A stretch of DNA of 64,000 bases, from the NCBI GenBank assembly GCA_016280595.1, contig JAEEHB010000060.1:37911-101910 (forward strand). Direction: 5' to 3'. Under the pieces are notes generated by a model. That model worked only from the letters and a program-made list of their open reading frames with translations. It did not search any database and was not told where the DNA came from. Shown here one piece after another: positions 34,615-43,533 of the stretch. The position numbers and the translations under genes were made by a program. This DNA is from Clostridiaceae bacterium. GTDB taxonomy: Bacteria; Bacillota; Clostridia; Oscillospirales; Acutalibacteraceae. The stretch's first letter is position 1, and each line of letters opens with the position of its first letter.

Positions 34615-35700
34615 ATGGACAATTTTGAAAAGAAGTCACCTTTCAAAGCGCTTATTGAAAAAGGCAGAGCCACCGGCACCCTGACCGCGCAGGACATCGA
34701 TGCCGCGATTCTCGAACTGAACATCGAGGTAGAGGCGATTGACAAACTCTATGAGGCGCTCGAGGCGGAAAACATCAAAGTGGTTGACGATATGGTCAGC
34801 GGCGACCTCGAGGACTTTGACCTCGACATACCCAAAACCGCCGAAATAGGCGCGATGGACGACGGCAACTCAAACATTGACGACCCGGTCAAGGTTTACC
34901 TTAAAGAGATAGGCAAAGTGCCCCTGCTTACTCCCGAGGAGGAAATTGAACTCGCCATCAGAATTGCCGACGAGGACCCGCAGGCAAAGAAAAGGCTTGC
35001 CGAGGCAAACCTGCGCCTTGTGGTCAGCATAGCCAAGAGATATGTCGGCAGGGGAATGCACTTCCTCGACCTTATTCAGGAGGGCAACCTCGGTCTGATA
35101 AAAGCGGTTGACAAATTCGACTACACGAAGGGCTTCAAGTTTTCAACCTACGCCACCTGGTGGATCCGCCAGGCCATCACAAGGGCCATCGCGGACCAGG
35201 CGAGGACAATAAGAATTCCCGTACATATGGTTGAGACCATCAACAAACTCAAAAAGACCAGCAGCCAGCTTCTGCACAAAAACGGCAGAGAGGCAACCGC
35301 AGAGGAAATAGCCGCCGAACTCAATATGCCGGCTGAAAAGGTGCGCGATATTCTCAGAGTGGCTCAGGAGCCCGTTTCGCTTGAAACACCCATCGGCGAA
35401 GAGGAAGACAGCCACCTCGGCGACTTCATTCCCGATGACGACGCTCCCGCCCCGGCGGATGCCGCTTCAATGATGCTCCTCAAAGAGCAGCTCAACGAAG
35501 TGCTCGAAACACTTACACCCAGAGAGGCGCAGGTGCTCAAGCTCCGCTTCGGCCTTGAAGGCGGCCACCCCCACACCCTTGAGGAGGTAGGCGAGGAATT
35601 CTCCGTCACCCGTGAGCGTATCCGTCAGATAGAGGCAAAAGCCCTCAGAAAACTCCGTCACCCCAGCAGGAGCAAAAAATTGAAGGATTATCTCGAATAA
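34615..35700 (+). CDS. rpoD: Primary RNA polymerase sigma factor SigA/RpoD
   Basis: 361 aa. A short region 1.1 at the N-terminus, region 1.2 with [15 protein letters not shown], region 2 with [20 protein letters not shown] and [12 protein letters not shown] (-10 recognition), region 3 with [14 protein letters not shown], and region 4 with [20 protein letters not shown] (-35 recognition helix). AAAGGGAG ribosome-binding site. Consistent with the many TTGACA/TATAAT promoters in the window. Confidence 0.98.
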   Translation: MDNFEKKSPFKALIEKGRATGTLTAQDIDAAILELNIEVEAIDKLYEALEAENIKVVDDMVSGDLEDFDLDIPKTAEIGAMDDGNSNIDDPVKVYLKEIGKVPLLTPEEEIELAIRIADEDPQAKKRLAEANLRLVVSIAKRYVGRGMHFLDLIQEGNLGLIKAVDKFDYTKGFKFSTYATWWIRQAITRAIADQARTIRIPVHMVETINKLKKTSSQLLHKNGREATAEEIAAELNMPAEKVRDILRVAQEPVSLETPIGEEEDSHLGDFIPDDDAPAPADAASMMLLKEQLNEVLETLTPREAQVLKLRFGLEGGHPHTLEEVGEEFSVTRERIRQIEAKALRKLRHPSRSKKLKDYLE

Positions 35701-35712
35701 TCGGCATTTTGC

Positions 35713-35731
35713 CCTGCTTCAGGCAGGTTTT
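35713..35731 (+). terminator. Weak terminator after rpoD
   Basis: CCTGC / GCAGG, a 5-bp stem with a 5-nt loop, followed by TTTT, 13 nt after the stop. Short, so read-through is possible. Confidence 0.45.
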
Positions 35732-35818
35732 ATCGGCAGATTAACCCCGAATTTATTAAAAAACGGCCCTAAAAATTACAATTTGTAACATTTTTGTCAT
35801 TTTTTTAACAAAAAAGTA

Positions 35819-35847
35819 TTGACAAGCCGCACATAAGGTGTTAATAT
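35819..35847 (+). promoter_or_regulatory. SigA promoter of the small anchored surface protein
   Basis: TTGACA (35819-35824), a 17-nt spacer and TAATAT (35842-35847), 48 nt before the start. The DNA upstream is rich in A and T runs, which may act as an UP-element. Confidence 0.8.
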
Positions 35848-35894
35848 AGTGCCACAATCGATAAACATGTAATAAGAAAGGAATTGATGTAATT

Positions 35895-36413
35895 ATGAAA
35901 AAGTTACTTGCTATCGTACTTGCAATCGTTATGATCTTCTCCATGAGCGCTATCGCTTTTGCAGAAGGCGAAGATGCTGCTGATGAGGCTCCCGCTGCTG
36001 CTTTTGACTTCAGCAAGATCAGCGAATCCATCAATGCTGTTATCAGCCAGATCGTAGCTGCTCTCCAGGGCGACGTTCTTGCTACCGTTCAGCAGTACAT
36101 CCAGAAGATCGTAGATGCTATCGAAGGCCTTCTTCCCGAGAATGACGTTCTTGGCGCAGTTGCTGACCTCGAAGGTGCTCTTGGCAACCTCTCCATCGGC
36201 AGCGACCTCTTCAGCTATGTAAAGAACCTCATCAACACCCTCAAGCAGAAGATTAAGGACTTCTACTGCCACGAGACCGAGACCGCTGTTGAAGAGACAG
36301 AGGCTGAGACTCCCGTTGACACCGGTTCTTCCTCCATCGGCATCGTTGCTTTCGCCGCTGTTTCCGTAGCAGCTGCTGCAGCATTCGTTTGCACCAGAAA
36401 AAAGGAAGACTAA
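35895..36413 (+). CDS. Small secreted surface protein with sorting-like C-terminus, 172 aa
   Basis: Signal peptide in residues 1-22 (ends AFAEGE). A helical, Ala/Leu/Ile-rich middle with repeated IVAAL and AIEGLL type turns, then an acidic linker (EETEAETPVDTGSSS), a hydrophobic segment (IVAFAAVSVAAAAAFV) and CTRKKED. This tail is very close to that of the 1575-aa surface protein (PDTGS, hydrophobic, RRKKED), so both are probably processed by the same machinery. High codon bias toward C-ending codons suggests strong expression. Function unknown. Confidence 0.85.
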   Translation: MKKLLAIVLAIVMIFSMSAIAFAEGEDAADEAPAAAFDFSKISESINAVISQIVAALQGDVLATVQQYIQKIVDAIEGLLPENDVLGAVADLEGALGNLSIGSDLFSYVKNLINTLKQKIKDFYCHETETAVEETEAETPVDTGSSSIGIVAFAAVSVAAAAAFVCTRKKED

Positions 36414-36438
36414 TTTAAGTCGATAATCAAACAAAAGG

Positions 36439-36467
36439 CTCTGCACCGCAAGGTGCAGAGTTTTTTT
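36439..36467 (+). terminator. Strong intrinsic terminator
   Basis: CTCTGCACC / GGTGCAGAG, 9 bp with a GCAA loop, followed by seven T. Confidence 0.92.
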
Positions 36468-36511
36468 GTGCCCTGCCGTTTACGCCGCCGCACTGCAAAG
36501 TACATTGTAAC

Positions 36512-36540
36512 TTGACTTTAACCGCCGCGGATATTATAAT
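36512..36540 (+). promoter_or_regulatory. SigA promoter of the ABC binding-protein gene
   Basis: TTGACT (36512-36517), a 17-nt spacer and TATAAT (36535-36540), 32 nt before the start. Confidence 0.8.
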
Positions 36541-36571
36541 TTCTTTATAAAATAAGAACGAAGGTGCATTT

Positions 36572-37633
36572 ATGAAAATTTCAAAAAAGATAATTGCGCT
36601 TGTGCTGGTTCTTTCGCTTGTGCTTATTCTCGGGGCGTGCACACCCGCAGGCACAGATGAGCCGGACCCCGAAACAACCTCGTCAGATGTGCGCGCGGTC
36701 AAAACACAGGTTGCCGTGCAGAAAGGCTCTCTCGGCATAGGTATCGCCAAACTCAAGGCGGACAGAGCCTATGCTTACGATGTAAGTTACCTTGAAACGG
36801 GCGAAGAAGTTGAAAAACGCATCATCGACGGCTCGGCGGATATCGCCGTGCTCCCGATTGACAGAGCGGTAAGCATCTACAATCAGACAGACGGCGGCGT
36901 GCGCATAATCGCAATCAATACGCTCGGCAGTCTGCAGGTGCTCGAAAGAGGCTCAAAAGAAATCACCGAGCCCGGTATGCTCAGCGGCAAAAAAGTTTAC
37001 ACCTCAGGCAAAGGCACGCTTGAAGACGCGGTAATCCGCAGCATCTTATCAGAAAACGGCGTAAAAGAGGATGTGCTCGAATACACCGAAACGTATGATG
37101 AACTCGTCGCCCTTGCGAAAGAGGGCAAGGCGGATGTGTGCATAATGCCCGAGCCTTATGTTACCGACCTGCGCTATGCCACAAACCCGGTTGTAAAGGA
37201 AAACGAATCCCGTACTCCCGAGCAGGAGGCGGAAATCGAAGCACAGTTCCCGACCGAAAACAGGTGGAAAAAGGTTCTCAACATTTCCAAACTGTGGAAA
37301 GAGGCTCAGGGTGAAGAACTTGCCTACGGCTGTGTGGTCGCGAGAACGGAATATATCGCGGAAAATCCTGAAATAATCAGCGAATTTCTTATCTTCAACG
37401 AGGTATCCATCAACTGGCTCGGCGTTTCGGAAGACAGCCTGGGTCTGCTGCTCGAAGAAAAGATGTACAGTGACTACGCAATAGCAAGCGCGTCGTATAA
37501 TTCCAGCAACATCAAATATATTGAGGGCAAAGAGATGAAGGCGGCGGTTGAAAAAACTCTTTCCGTTCTTTCCTCTGCGGCGCCGGAACTTTTCGGCACG
37601 GAGCAGCCCGCCGATATTTGCTATATCGCCTGA
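36572..37633 (+). CDS. ABC-type substrate-binding lipoprotein (SsuA/ThiY/NMT1-like), orphan
   Basis: 353 aa. Lipobox L20-G-A-C23. The mature part reads as a periplasmic-binding fold type II: IIDGSADIAVLPIDRAV, SGKKVYTSGKGTLEDAVIRSIL and LVALAKEGKADVCIMPEPYV follow the NMT1/SsuA-like order. Such proteins bind small anions, sulfonates or thiamine precursors. No permease or ATPase is adjacent, so the transporter must be elsewhere or the protein has a different sensing role. Ligand unknown. Confidence 0.88.
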   Translation: MKISKKIIALVLVLSLVLILGACTPAGTDEPDPETTSSDVRAVKTQVAVQKGSLGIGIAKLKADRAYAYDVSYLETGEEVEKRIIDGSADIAVLPIDRAVSIYNQTDGGVRIIAINTLGSLQVLERGSKEITEPGMLSGKKVYTSGKGTLEDAVIRSILSENGVKEDVLEYTETYDELVALAKEGKADVCIMPEPYVTDLRYATNPVVKENESRTPEQEAEIEAQFPTENRWKKVLNISKLWKEAQGEELAYGCVVARTEYIAENPEIISEFLIFNEVSINWLGVSEDSLGLLLEEKMYSDYAIASASYNSSNIKYIEGKEMKAAVEKTLSVLSSAAPELFGTEQPADICYIA

Positions 37634-37641
37634 TTTTTTCC

Positions 37642-37670
37642 TTGTATTTATAAAAATAATATAGTATAAT
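37642..37670 (+). promoter_or_regulatory. SigA promoter of the linker lipoprotein gene
   Basis: TTGTAT (37642-37647), a 17-nt spacer and TATAAT (37665-37670). Confidence 0.7.
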
Positions 37671-37729
37671 TCATACGAATAGGGTCTTTGACCGATATTA
37701 TTCTCTATTATCACAGGAGGAATTTACAA

Positions 37730-38662
37730 ATGAAAAAAATCCTTGCTATCTTACTTGCTCTCTCAATGCTTGCGGCATTTGCTGCCTGCGGAGCAAAGAA
37801 CACTCCCGAAACCACCACTGAAGCAGAATCCACCGAAGAAATCACCGATGAAGTAACCGAAGAAGCAACCGAGCCCGAATCGACAGAAGCAACTTCCGAA
37901 GATGCTTCCGCTACAGAGGCTTCAAGCGAAGCGGCCACCACCGAAAAGGCATCCGAAGCCGCTTCTGAAGACGCTTCCGCAACCGACGCTTCCGAAACCG
38001 AGAGCACCACTGAGGCTCCCAAGGCTCCCCAGACCAAAGAGGAAATCGTCGCTTACTTCAACGAAGCATCAAATAAAGTAAAGACCGAAGCGAAGTCCGC
38101 TACCAGACAGTATTCAAAGATTTCACTCAACGGCAGCACCACTCTTCCTTCCTCACTCAACACCATCCTCAAACTCCTCGGCGGCGCTGACAGTTTCCTC
38201 GGCGATCAGCTTGCAAAGAACAGCAAGAACGATCCCGAAACCTTCACCGGCAGCCAGATTAAAGAGACGTACCCCGTTGAGGGCGAAGCATGGTCATCCA
38301 AACTCACCGCAGCCGATGTTAAGAGCGCTACCTGCGTTGAGAAAGACGGCAAATATGTTATCACCATCACCACCGTTGCCGACGGCAAGTCCGACTCTAT
38401 CAAGCACGGTCAGGGCCACGCTCCCAAGGCTTTCAACGTTGTTCTTCCCGGCGTTGTAAATGACAACATCCCCGGTGTTGCGGCCAGCATGGTAGGCACC
38501 GCTACAATGAACTATCCCTCCAGCACAGTCAAGGCTGTTATCGACCCCGCAACAGGCCGCGTCGTTTCCGCAGTTTATGACCTTTACTGGACCATCAACT
38601 TCGATAAAGTCGGAGCAATCCTTCCCTTCCACACCTCCGATTCCTGGACCATCAAGTATTAA
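37730..38662 (+). CDS. Lipoprotein with Glu/Ser/Thr-rich linker, paralogue 1
   Basis: 310 aa. The start follows AGGAGG by 9 nt. Lipobox ends at C20 (AFAAC). Residues about 25-100 are an acidic linker of repeated TTEA, EATE and SEDAS units. The folded C-terminal part begins PQTKEEIVAYFNEA and is rich in beta-strands (YVITITTV, AVYDLYWTINF). The gene at 50446 has the same layout and the same PQT-EEIVAY-N-A opening; the membrane protein at 57690 has a more distant version. Unknown family; probably a surface lipoprotein. Confidence 0.82.
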   Translation: MKKILAILLALSMLAAFAACGAKNTPETTTEAESTEEITDEVTEEATEPESTEATSEDASATEASSEAATTEKASEAASEDASATDASETESTTEAPKAPQTKEEIVAYFNEASNKVKTEAKSATRQYSKISLNGSTTLPSSLNTILKLLGGADSFLGDQLAKNSKNDPETFTGSQIKETYPVEGEAWSSKLTAADVKSATCVEKDGKYVITITTVADGKSDSIKHGQGHAPKAFNVVLPGVVNDNIPGVAASMVGTATMNYPSSTVKAVIDPATGRVVSAVYDLYWTINFDKVGAILPFHTSDSWTIKY

Positions 38663-38681
38663 TTGACAAGGAGCGTTCACA

Positions 38682-39254
38682 ATGAAAAGAGAAGTCCTTG
38701 TTGAAACAAGCGCAAGACATGTTCACGTAACCAGAGAAGCCCTTGATATCCTTTTCGGAGAGGGCTATGAACTCACCAAGAAAAAAGATTTATCCCAGCC
38801 GGGTCAGTTTGCCAGCAACGAGAGAGTCGCTGTTATCGGCACCAAGGGCCAGTTCCCCGCAGTTTCGATTCTCGGCCCCGTAAGACCTGACTGCCAAGTT
38901 GAACTTTCACTCACCGATGCCCGCTCAATCGGCGTTGACGCTCCCATCAGAGAGAGCGGCGATGTTGCCGGCACCGGTGCCTGCAAACTTGTAGGCCCCT
39001 GCGGCGAGGTTGAACTTTCACAGGGCGTTATCACCGCTCAGAGGCACATTCACGCCACCCCCGAGGATGCCGAGAGATACGGCCTTCAGGATAAGCAGAT
39101 TGTTGCCGTAAAGATTGAGAGCGAAGGCCGCTCGCTTATATTTGACGATGTTATCGTCAGAGTAAGCCCCAAATACGCGCTCGCGATGCACATTGACACA
39201 GACGAGTCAAACGCTGCCTGCGCCAAGCCCGGCATGATGGGTGAAATTCTTTAA
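38682..39254 (+). CDS. pduL: Phosphate propanoyltransferase PduL-like
   Basis: 190 aa. Family motifs SARHVHV near the N-terminus and QRHIHATPEDA in the second domain carry the zinc-binding His residues. Converts acyl-CoA (acetyl- or propionyl-CoA) and phosphate to acyl phosphate. No N-terminal encapsulation peptide and no microcompartment genes nearby, so it is probably the housekeeping phosphotransacetylase partner for acetate/propionate formation. AAGGAGCG ribosome-binding site. A strong terminator follows. Confidence 0.93.
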   Translation: MKREVLVETSARHVHVTREALDILFGEGYELTKKKDLSQPGQFASNERVAVIGTKGQFPAVSILGPVRPDCQVELSLTDARSIGVDAPIRESGDVAGTGACKLVGPCGEVELSQGVITAQRHIHATPEDAERYGLQDKQIVAVKIESEGRSLIFDDVIVRVSPKYALAMHIDTDESNAACAKPGMMGEIL

Positions 39255-39270
39255 GTAATAATAACAAACT

Positions 39271-39303
39271 CGGGCTGCTGCATACTGCAGCAGTCCGTTT
39301 TTT
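39271..39303 (+). terminator. Intrinsic terminator after pduL
   Basis: CGGGCTGCTGCA / TGCAGCAGTCCG, 12 bp with one G-U pair and loop TAC, followed by six T. Confidence 0.9.
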
Positions 39304-39359
39304 CAAAAATTCTTAAATCTTAACAGCAGATTCATTATGTTGTAAAAGAGGTCAATACT

Positions 39360-40676
39360 ATGTTTTCTTTTAACAATGTGGGAAGAACCATGCTCGCGAA
39401 ACTTGTTGTTTCGCTTTATGTTATCGTTTCCGTGCTTTTCACGGGCCTGCCTTTCGGCGCGGGTGACGACCCCGCCGCACCCGAAGATTTTACGCCGGTT
39501 GTCCGCTTCGCGGTATGCAGCGATGTTCACCTTAACGGTGAGGAGGACCAGGCAGAGGCGCAGAGGCTCAGAAAACTGATTGATTTTATGTATGATTACT
39601 CCGCCTCTCAGCCCTACGGCAAGTTTGACGCGCTCGTATGCGTGGGCGATATTGCGACTCACGGCTACGAGGATGAATATGTGCTTTTCAACAGCATCAT
39701 CGATGAAAAACTCAGGGATGAAACTCAGCTGATGATCTGCACGGGCAACCACGAGTATATAGCCACGAGGGATTTTGACGCCTCCCAGAGCGCAAGGCTC
39801 TTTGAAAAAATGGAGGGCGACCTCGACACGCATTACACCCTGAATGGCTACCACTTTATCCTCGCCTCATATGACGATAACGGCAAAACCTTCTCCGGCA
39901 AACTTGACTGGCTCGAAGAGCAGATAACAGCCGCAGAGAAGGATTCCGCCGACAAGCCCGTGTTCGTATTTCAGCATCCCGGCCCCTTTGCCACCGTTTA
40001 CGGCAGCATAAACTGGGGCGACTTTGACCTCAACAAAGTATTTCTCAAGCACCCGAGAGTAGTTGATTTCTCCGGGCATTCTCATTATCCCGTCAATGAT
40101 CCGCGTACTATATGGCAGGGCGGCTACACCGCGCTCGGCTGCGGCACGCTCAGTTATTTTGAAACCGAACTCGACGCGATTGCGGGCAACTTCCCCTATG
40201 ATGTGGAAAACGCCGCTCAGTTTTACATTGTTGAGGCGGATAAAGACGGCAATGTGAGAATAAAATCCTATGACCTGATTACAGACGCCTTCTTTGATAA
40301 CGAGTATTACCTCACGGGTCTCGCGAAGAGAAATTTCGATTACTCCTACCTCAAGAGGAAAAACCGCGACTCCGCCCCCGTGTGGGAGGACGCTCAGGCG
40401 CAGACCTCTGTTAACGAAGCGGGCGAGACCTTGCTTAAATTCACCGGAGCGACGGACAAATATGTGGTGGAGAGTTACAAACTCAGCGTCACTGAAAACG
40501 GCCTTCCGTTTTTCTCGGATAACTTCTCCGGCAAATATATGTATCTCTATGAAGAAAACGAGTATGAAGTAAATCTCGGCACGCTCACCCCGGGCAAAAA
40601 GTATTCCGTGCAGATAGTTGCCCTGAATGCCTATGCCGAAACTTCAAAACCTTTCACCTATGATTTTACTGCTTAA
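39360..40676 (+). CDS. Secreted calcineurin-like metallophosphoesterase with C-terminal beta domain, 438 aa
   Basis: The N-terminal hydrophobic stretch (KLVVSLYVIVSVLFTGL) is a signal peptide or anchor. The catalytic motifs are CSDVHLNG, CVGDIATHG, CTGNHEY, FQHPGP and SGHSHYP. The last ~110 residues form a fibronectin-type-like beta domain (TDKYVVESYKLSVTENG to the end). AGAGGTCA ribosome-binding site. deoC starts 9 nt after its stop, so it may feed nucleoside-derived phosphate esters into the deo-cdd salvage genes; that link is inference from position. Confidence 0.9.
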   Translation: MFSFNNVGRTMLAKLVVSLYVIVSVLFTGLPFGAGDDPAAPEDFTPVVRFAVCSDVHLNGEEDQAEAQRLRKLIDFMYDYSASQPYGKFDALVCVGDIATHGYEDEYVLFNSIIDEKLRDETQLMICTGNHEYIATRDFDASQSARLFEKMEGDLDTHYTLNGYHFILASYDDNGKTFSGKLDWLEEQITAAEKDSADKPVFVFQHPGPFATVYGSINWGDFDLNKVFLKHPRVVDFSGHSHYPVNDPRTIWQGGYTALGCGTLSYFETELDAIAGNFPYDVENAAQFYIVEADKDGNVRIKSYDLITDAFFDNEYYLTGLAKRNFDYSYLKRKNRDSAPVWEDAQAQTSVNEAGETLLKFTGATDKYVVESYKLSVTENGLPFFSDNFSGKYMYLYEENEYEVNLGTLTPGKKYSVQIVALNAYAETSKPFTYDFTA

Positions 40677-40685
40677 GAGGATAAT

Positions 40686-41342
40686 ATGGATATAAAAGAA
40701 ATTCTTTCAAAATGCGATCACACCCTGCTTGCCCCGCAGGCAACAGAGGCTGATATTTTTGCCCTTTGTGACGACGGCGTAAAATACGGCACGGCGAGCG
40801 TCTGCATACCCGCCTCCTATGTGAAGGCCGTTAAAGAAAAATACGGCGACGCGCTCACCGTATGCACCGTAATCGGCTTTCCCTGCGGCTATTCCACCAC
40901 GGCGGCAAAATGCTTTGAGGCCTCCGATGCCGTGAAAAACGGCGCGGACGAAATAGATATGGTTATCAACATCGGCAAGGTAAAAGACGGCGATTATGAT
41001 TTCGTGCTCGACGAAATCAAGGCAGTAAAAGCCGCCTGCGGCGGGAAACTGCTGAAGGTGATAATCGAAACCTGTCTGCTTACCGGTGACGAAAAGAAAG
41101 AAATGTGCCGCGTGGTATCCGAAAGCGGAGCGGAATATATAAAAACATCCACCGGATTTTCAACCGGCGGCGCCACATTTGACGATGTGAAACTCTTTGC
41201 GGACAATGTTGCACCGCATCTTAAAATCAAGGCGGCGGGCGGCATTTCAAACCTTGAGGACGCCGAAAAATTCATTGAACTCGGCGCGTCAAGGCTTGGC
41301 ACAAGCAGAGTGGTAAAAGCCGTGAAGGCTATGGAGAAATAA
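40686..41342 (+). CDS. deoC: Deoxyribose-phosphate aldolase DeoC
   Basis: 218 aa, normal length. The Schiff-base lysine lies in [14 protein letters not shown] (about residue 152), with the second lysine in [15 protein letters not shown] context and KAAGGI near the phosphate site. Cleaves deoxyribose 5-phosphate to glyceraldehyde 3-phosphate and acetaldehyde. First of a three-gene nucleoside catabolism unit (deoC-deoD-cdd) with 1-nt and overlapping junctions. Confidence 0.97.
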   Translation: MDIKEILSKCDHTLLAPQATEADIFALCDDGVKYGTASVCIPASYVKAVKEKYGDALTVCTVIGFPCGYSTTAAKCFEASDAVKNGADEIDMVINIGKVKDGDYDFVLDEIKAVKAACGGKLLKVIIETCLLTGDEKKEMCRVVSESGAEYIKTSTGFSTGGATFDDVKLFADNVAPHLKIKAAGGISNLEDAEKFIELGASRLGTSRVVKAVKAMEK

Positions 41343-41343
41343 G

Positions 41344-42093
41344 ATGAACGAAAACACCCCTCATATAAACCTGCTCAGCGACGCCGGTTTCGGCAAAACG
41401 GTGCTTATGCCCGGCGACCCGCTCAGGTCAAAATTCATTGCGGAAAACTTTCTTGAAAACCCCGTGCCCGTCAATAACGTAAGAGGCGTAAACGGCTTCA
41501 CCGGCACATACAAGGGCGTAAAAGTTTCCGTTATGGCGAGCGGTATGGGTATGCCGTCAATCGGCATCTACAGTTATGAACTGTACACCGGTTTCGGTGT
41601 TGACAATATAATCCGCGTAGGCTCGGCGGGCTCGCTTTCGCCCGAATGCGGCCTTCGTGATATTGTGGCGGGCATTTCCGCGTGCACCGATTCATCCTTT
41701 GCAAGCCAGTATTCACTGCGCGGCACGGTTGCGCCTACCTGCAGTTACGACCTGCTCTCGCTCGCGCACGATGCCGCAGGAGAAAACGGCACCGCTCTTA
41801 AAATCGGGCCGCTCTATTCCTCCGATGTGTTTTATGATGACAGCGGCAGCACGCTTAATTGGGCGAAGGTCGGCTGCCTCGCGGTCGAAATGGAGTCGGC
41901 GGCACTTTACCTCACGGCAATGAGGCTCGGCAAGAGGGCGCTCACGGTATGCACAATCTCCGATTTATGTTATCCGCCCCACGATGCGCTTGACGCTCTC
42001 GCGCGGCAGGAGAGTTTTACCGAAATGATGACTCTCGCGCTCGAAACCGCCGTTAAGGCAGAAAGCCTGCCTAATCTCAAAGTGCGTGAATGA
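41344..42093 (+). CDS. deoD: Purine-nucleoside phosphorylase DeoD-type
   Basis: 249 aa. The phosphate-binding PGDPLRSKFIAENFL segment near the N-terminus, IRVGSAGSL, VEMESAALY (ribose binding) and ISD (catalytic Asp) mark the trimer/hexamer NP-I family. Splits purine (deoxy)nucleosides to base and (deoxy)ribose 1-phosphate, the substrate source for deoC after isomerisation. Starts 1 nt after the deoC stop. Confidence 0.96.
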   Translation: MNENTPHINLLSDAGFGKTVLMPGDPLRSKFIAENFLENPVPVNNVRGVNGFTGTYKGVKVSVMASGMGMPSIGIYSYELYTGFGVDNIIRVGSAGSLSPECGLRDIVAGISACTDSSFASQYSLRGTVAPTCSYDLLSLAHDAAGENGTALKIGPLYSSDVFYDDSGSTLNWAKVGCLAVEMESAALYLTAMRLGKRALTVCTISDLCYPPHDALDALARQESFTEMMTLALETAVKAESLPNLKVRE

Positions 42094-42103
42094 GGTGAGC
42101 AAA

Positions 42104-42496
42104 ATGACAGATAAAGAACTGATAGCGCTTGCCTTTGAGGCGTGCGAAAAAGCCTACGCTCCTTATTCCGGCTGTAAGGTCGGGGCGGCGCTGCTCGGTA
42201 AGAGCGGCAAAGTCTATACCGGGTGCAACATAGAAAATTCCTCCTTCGGCGCGACCAACTGCGCCGAGAGGACAGCCGTTTTCAAGGCGGTGAGCGAGGG
42301 CGAAAAAGAGTTTGTGAAAATCGCGACAGCCGGAATTAAAGAAGGGGAGAGCGCGGTCTTTTATCCCTGCGGAATCTGCCGCCAGGTGCTCGCCGAATTC
42401 TGCACAGAAGATTTCCCGGTAATCTCGGCAAAGAGCGAAGACGAATACGAAACGAATACGCTCGGCGACTTGCTTAAAAACAGTTTCAGATTATAA
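42104..42496 (+). CDS. cdd: Cytidine deaminase
   Basis: The ATG at 42104 is chosen because GAGGTGA (42092-42098) lies 5 nt upstream. 130 aa. Zinc-site motifs: NCAERTAVF (first Cys plus the proton-shuttling Glu) and PCGICRQVL (two Cys), the homotetrameric type. Deaminates cytidine and deoxycytidine. Last gene of the deo unit. A GTG at 42086 would overlap deoD but places the ribosome-binding site inside the gene. Confidence 0.97.
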   Translation: MTDKELIALAFEACEKAYAPYSGCKVGAALLGKSGKVYTGCNIENSSFGATNCAERTAVFKAVSEGEKEFVKIATAGIKEGESAVFYPCGICRQVLAEFCTEDFPVISAKSEDEYETNTLGDLLKNSFRL

Positions 42497-42534
42497 CAAC
42501 TTCTTTTATATCACGCTTTCTTTCATTTAAGGGG

Positions 42535-42570
42535 AAACACCTGCTGTATACCGGCAGGTGTTTCTTCTTT
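42535..42570 (+). terminator. Terminator of the deoC-deoD-cdd unit
   Basis: AAACACCTGC (42535-42544) / GCAGGTGTTT (42554-42563), then CTTCTTT. Confidence 0.8.
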
Positions 42571-42580
42571 ATAGGCAAAT

Positions 42581-42610
42581 AAAAAAGACTTGCGTTTGCA
42601 AGTCTTTTTT
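42581..42610. terminator. Bidirectional terminator at the end of the suf-type unit
   Basis: AAAAAAGACTTGC / GCAAGTCTTTTTT, 13 bp with loop GTTT. It sits 6 nt downstream (minus strand) of the SufB/D-like stop codon. Confidence 0.88.
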
Positions 42611-42615
42611 GCTTT

Positions 42616-43533
42616 TTATTTCAGGAAGCCGCTTATGATTACTTCTTCGGCTTCTTCTTCCGTAAGCCCGAAGGTCATAAGTTTTGTCAGCTGGTCGTTG
42701 TTTATCCTGCCGATTGCCGCCTCGTGAATAATCTGGGCATCCGCGCTGTTTGCCGTGATGCCCGGGATAGAACTTACGGTCGCTTTATCCATAATAATGG
42801 AGTCGCACTGCACGTGAGCGCGGCATTTGTCATTGCCGACGGCGTTGTAGTAAAACACCTGCTTCGAATTATCTTTCGCAACGGTGCGCGATACTATCTG
42901 CGCGGATGAGTCATCGCCGTTTAACTGCACTTCGATATTCGAATATGCTTCCTGTTTGCCGTGAGTGAGAAGACGCTCTGTGACAATCAGCCTTGCGCCC
43001 GCGGCGAGCGATGCCTTCGTGTCGCGCTTTGTGGAGTCAACGCCCTTTATCTGCACCATTTCCATTTCGCACACGGAGCCCTCGCCCTGCTCAACAACCG
43101 TCACGGGGTTGAGTATTCTTTCGCCGAGTCCGTCGCCCTCGCCGTAATGCTTTTCAACATATTTCACCGAGGCGTTTTTGCCTATATGGAAGGTGTGAAT
43201 GCCGTCGTGCTGACTCTTTTTATCGCCGGAGTTATGTATGCCGCAGCCCGCGACTATGAGCACATCCGCCCCGTCGCCGATATAAAAATCATTATAGACG
43301 AGGTCGTCAATGCCTGTTTCCGTAATGATAACGGGGATGTGCACGCTCTCGTTTACCGTGCCGGGAGCGACGATTATGTCTATGCCGGGGTTGTCGGTTT
43401 TCGGTCTGATTTCAATATTCGCGGTTGAGCGCCTTGAAAGGCCTTCGCCGTTTTTTCTTATGTTATAAGCTCCCATAGGTATGTCGTGCATACCGGCTAT
43501 TTCCTGCAAAAGGAGAGAATCGAGTTTTTCCAT
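42616..43533 (-). CDS. SufB/SufD-family Fe-S scaffold protein (SmsB-like), 305 aa
   Basis: Short single member of the SufBD family. The beta-helix core has regular strands (VHIPVIITETG, ADVLIVAGCGIHNSG, YVEKHYGEGDGLGERI), and the C-terminal signature DAQIIHEAAIGRINNDQLTKLMTFGL is conserved in the family. Together with the adjacent SufC ATPase it forms a two-gene system resembling the minimal SMS/SUF form; no second SufB/D, SufS or SufU is nearby. Assembles Fe-S clusters for transfer to target proteins. Its start overlaps the sufC stop by one base (TAATG). Confidence 0.9.
   Translation of the reverse strand: MEKLDSLLLQEIAGMHDIPMGAYNIRKNGEGLSRRSTANIEIRPKTDNPGIDIIVAPGTVNESVHIPVIITETGIDDLVYNDFYIGDGADVLIVAGCGIHNSGDKKSQHDGIHTFHIGKNASVKYVEKHYGEGDGLGERILNPVTVVEQGEGSVCEMEMVQIKGVDSTKRDTKASLAAGARLIVTERLLTHGKQEAYSNIEVQLNGDDSSAQIVSRTVAKDNSKQVFYYNAVGNDKCRAHVQCDSIIMDKATVSSIPGITANSADAQIIHEAAIGRINNDQLTKLMTFGLTEEEAEEVIISGFLK

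Noticed and set aside
38682..39254. PduL as evidence of a bacterial microcompartment
   Set aside because: No shell-protein genes nearby and no N-terminal encapsulation peptide.
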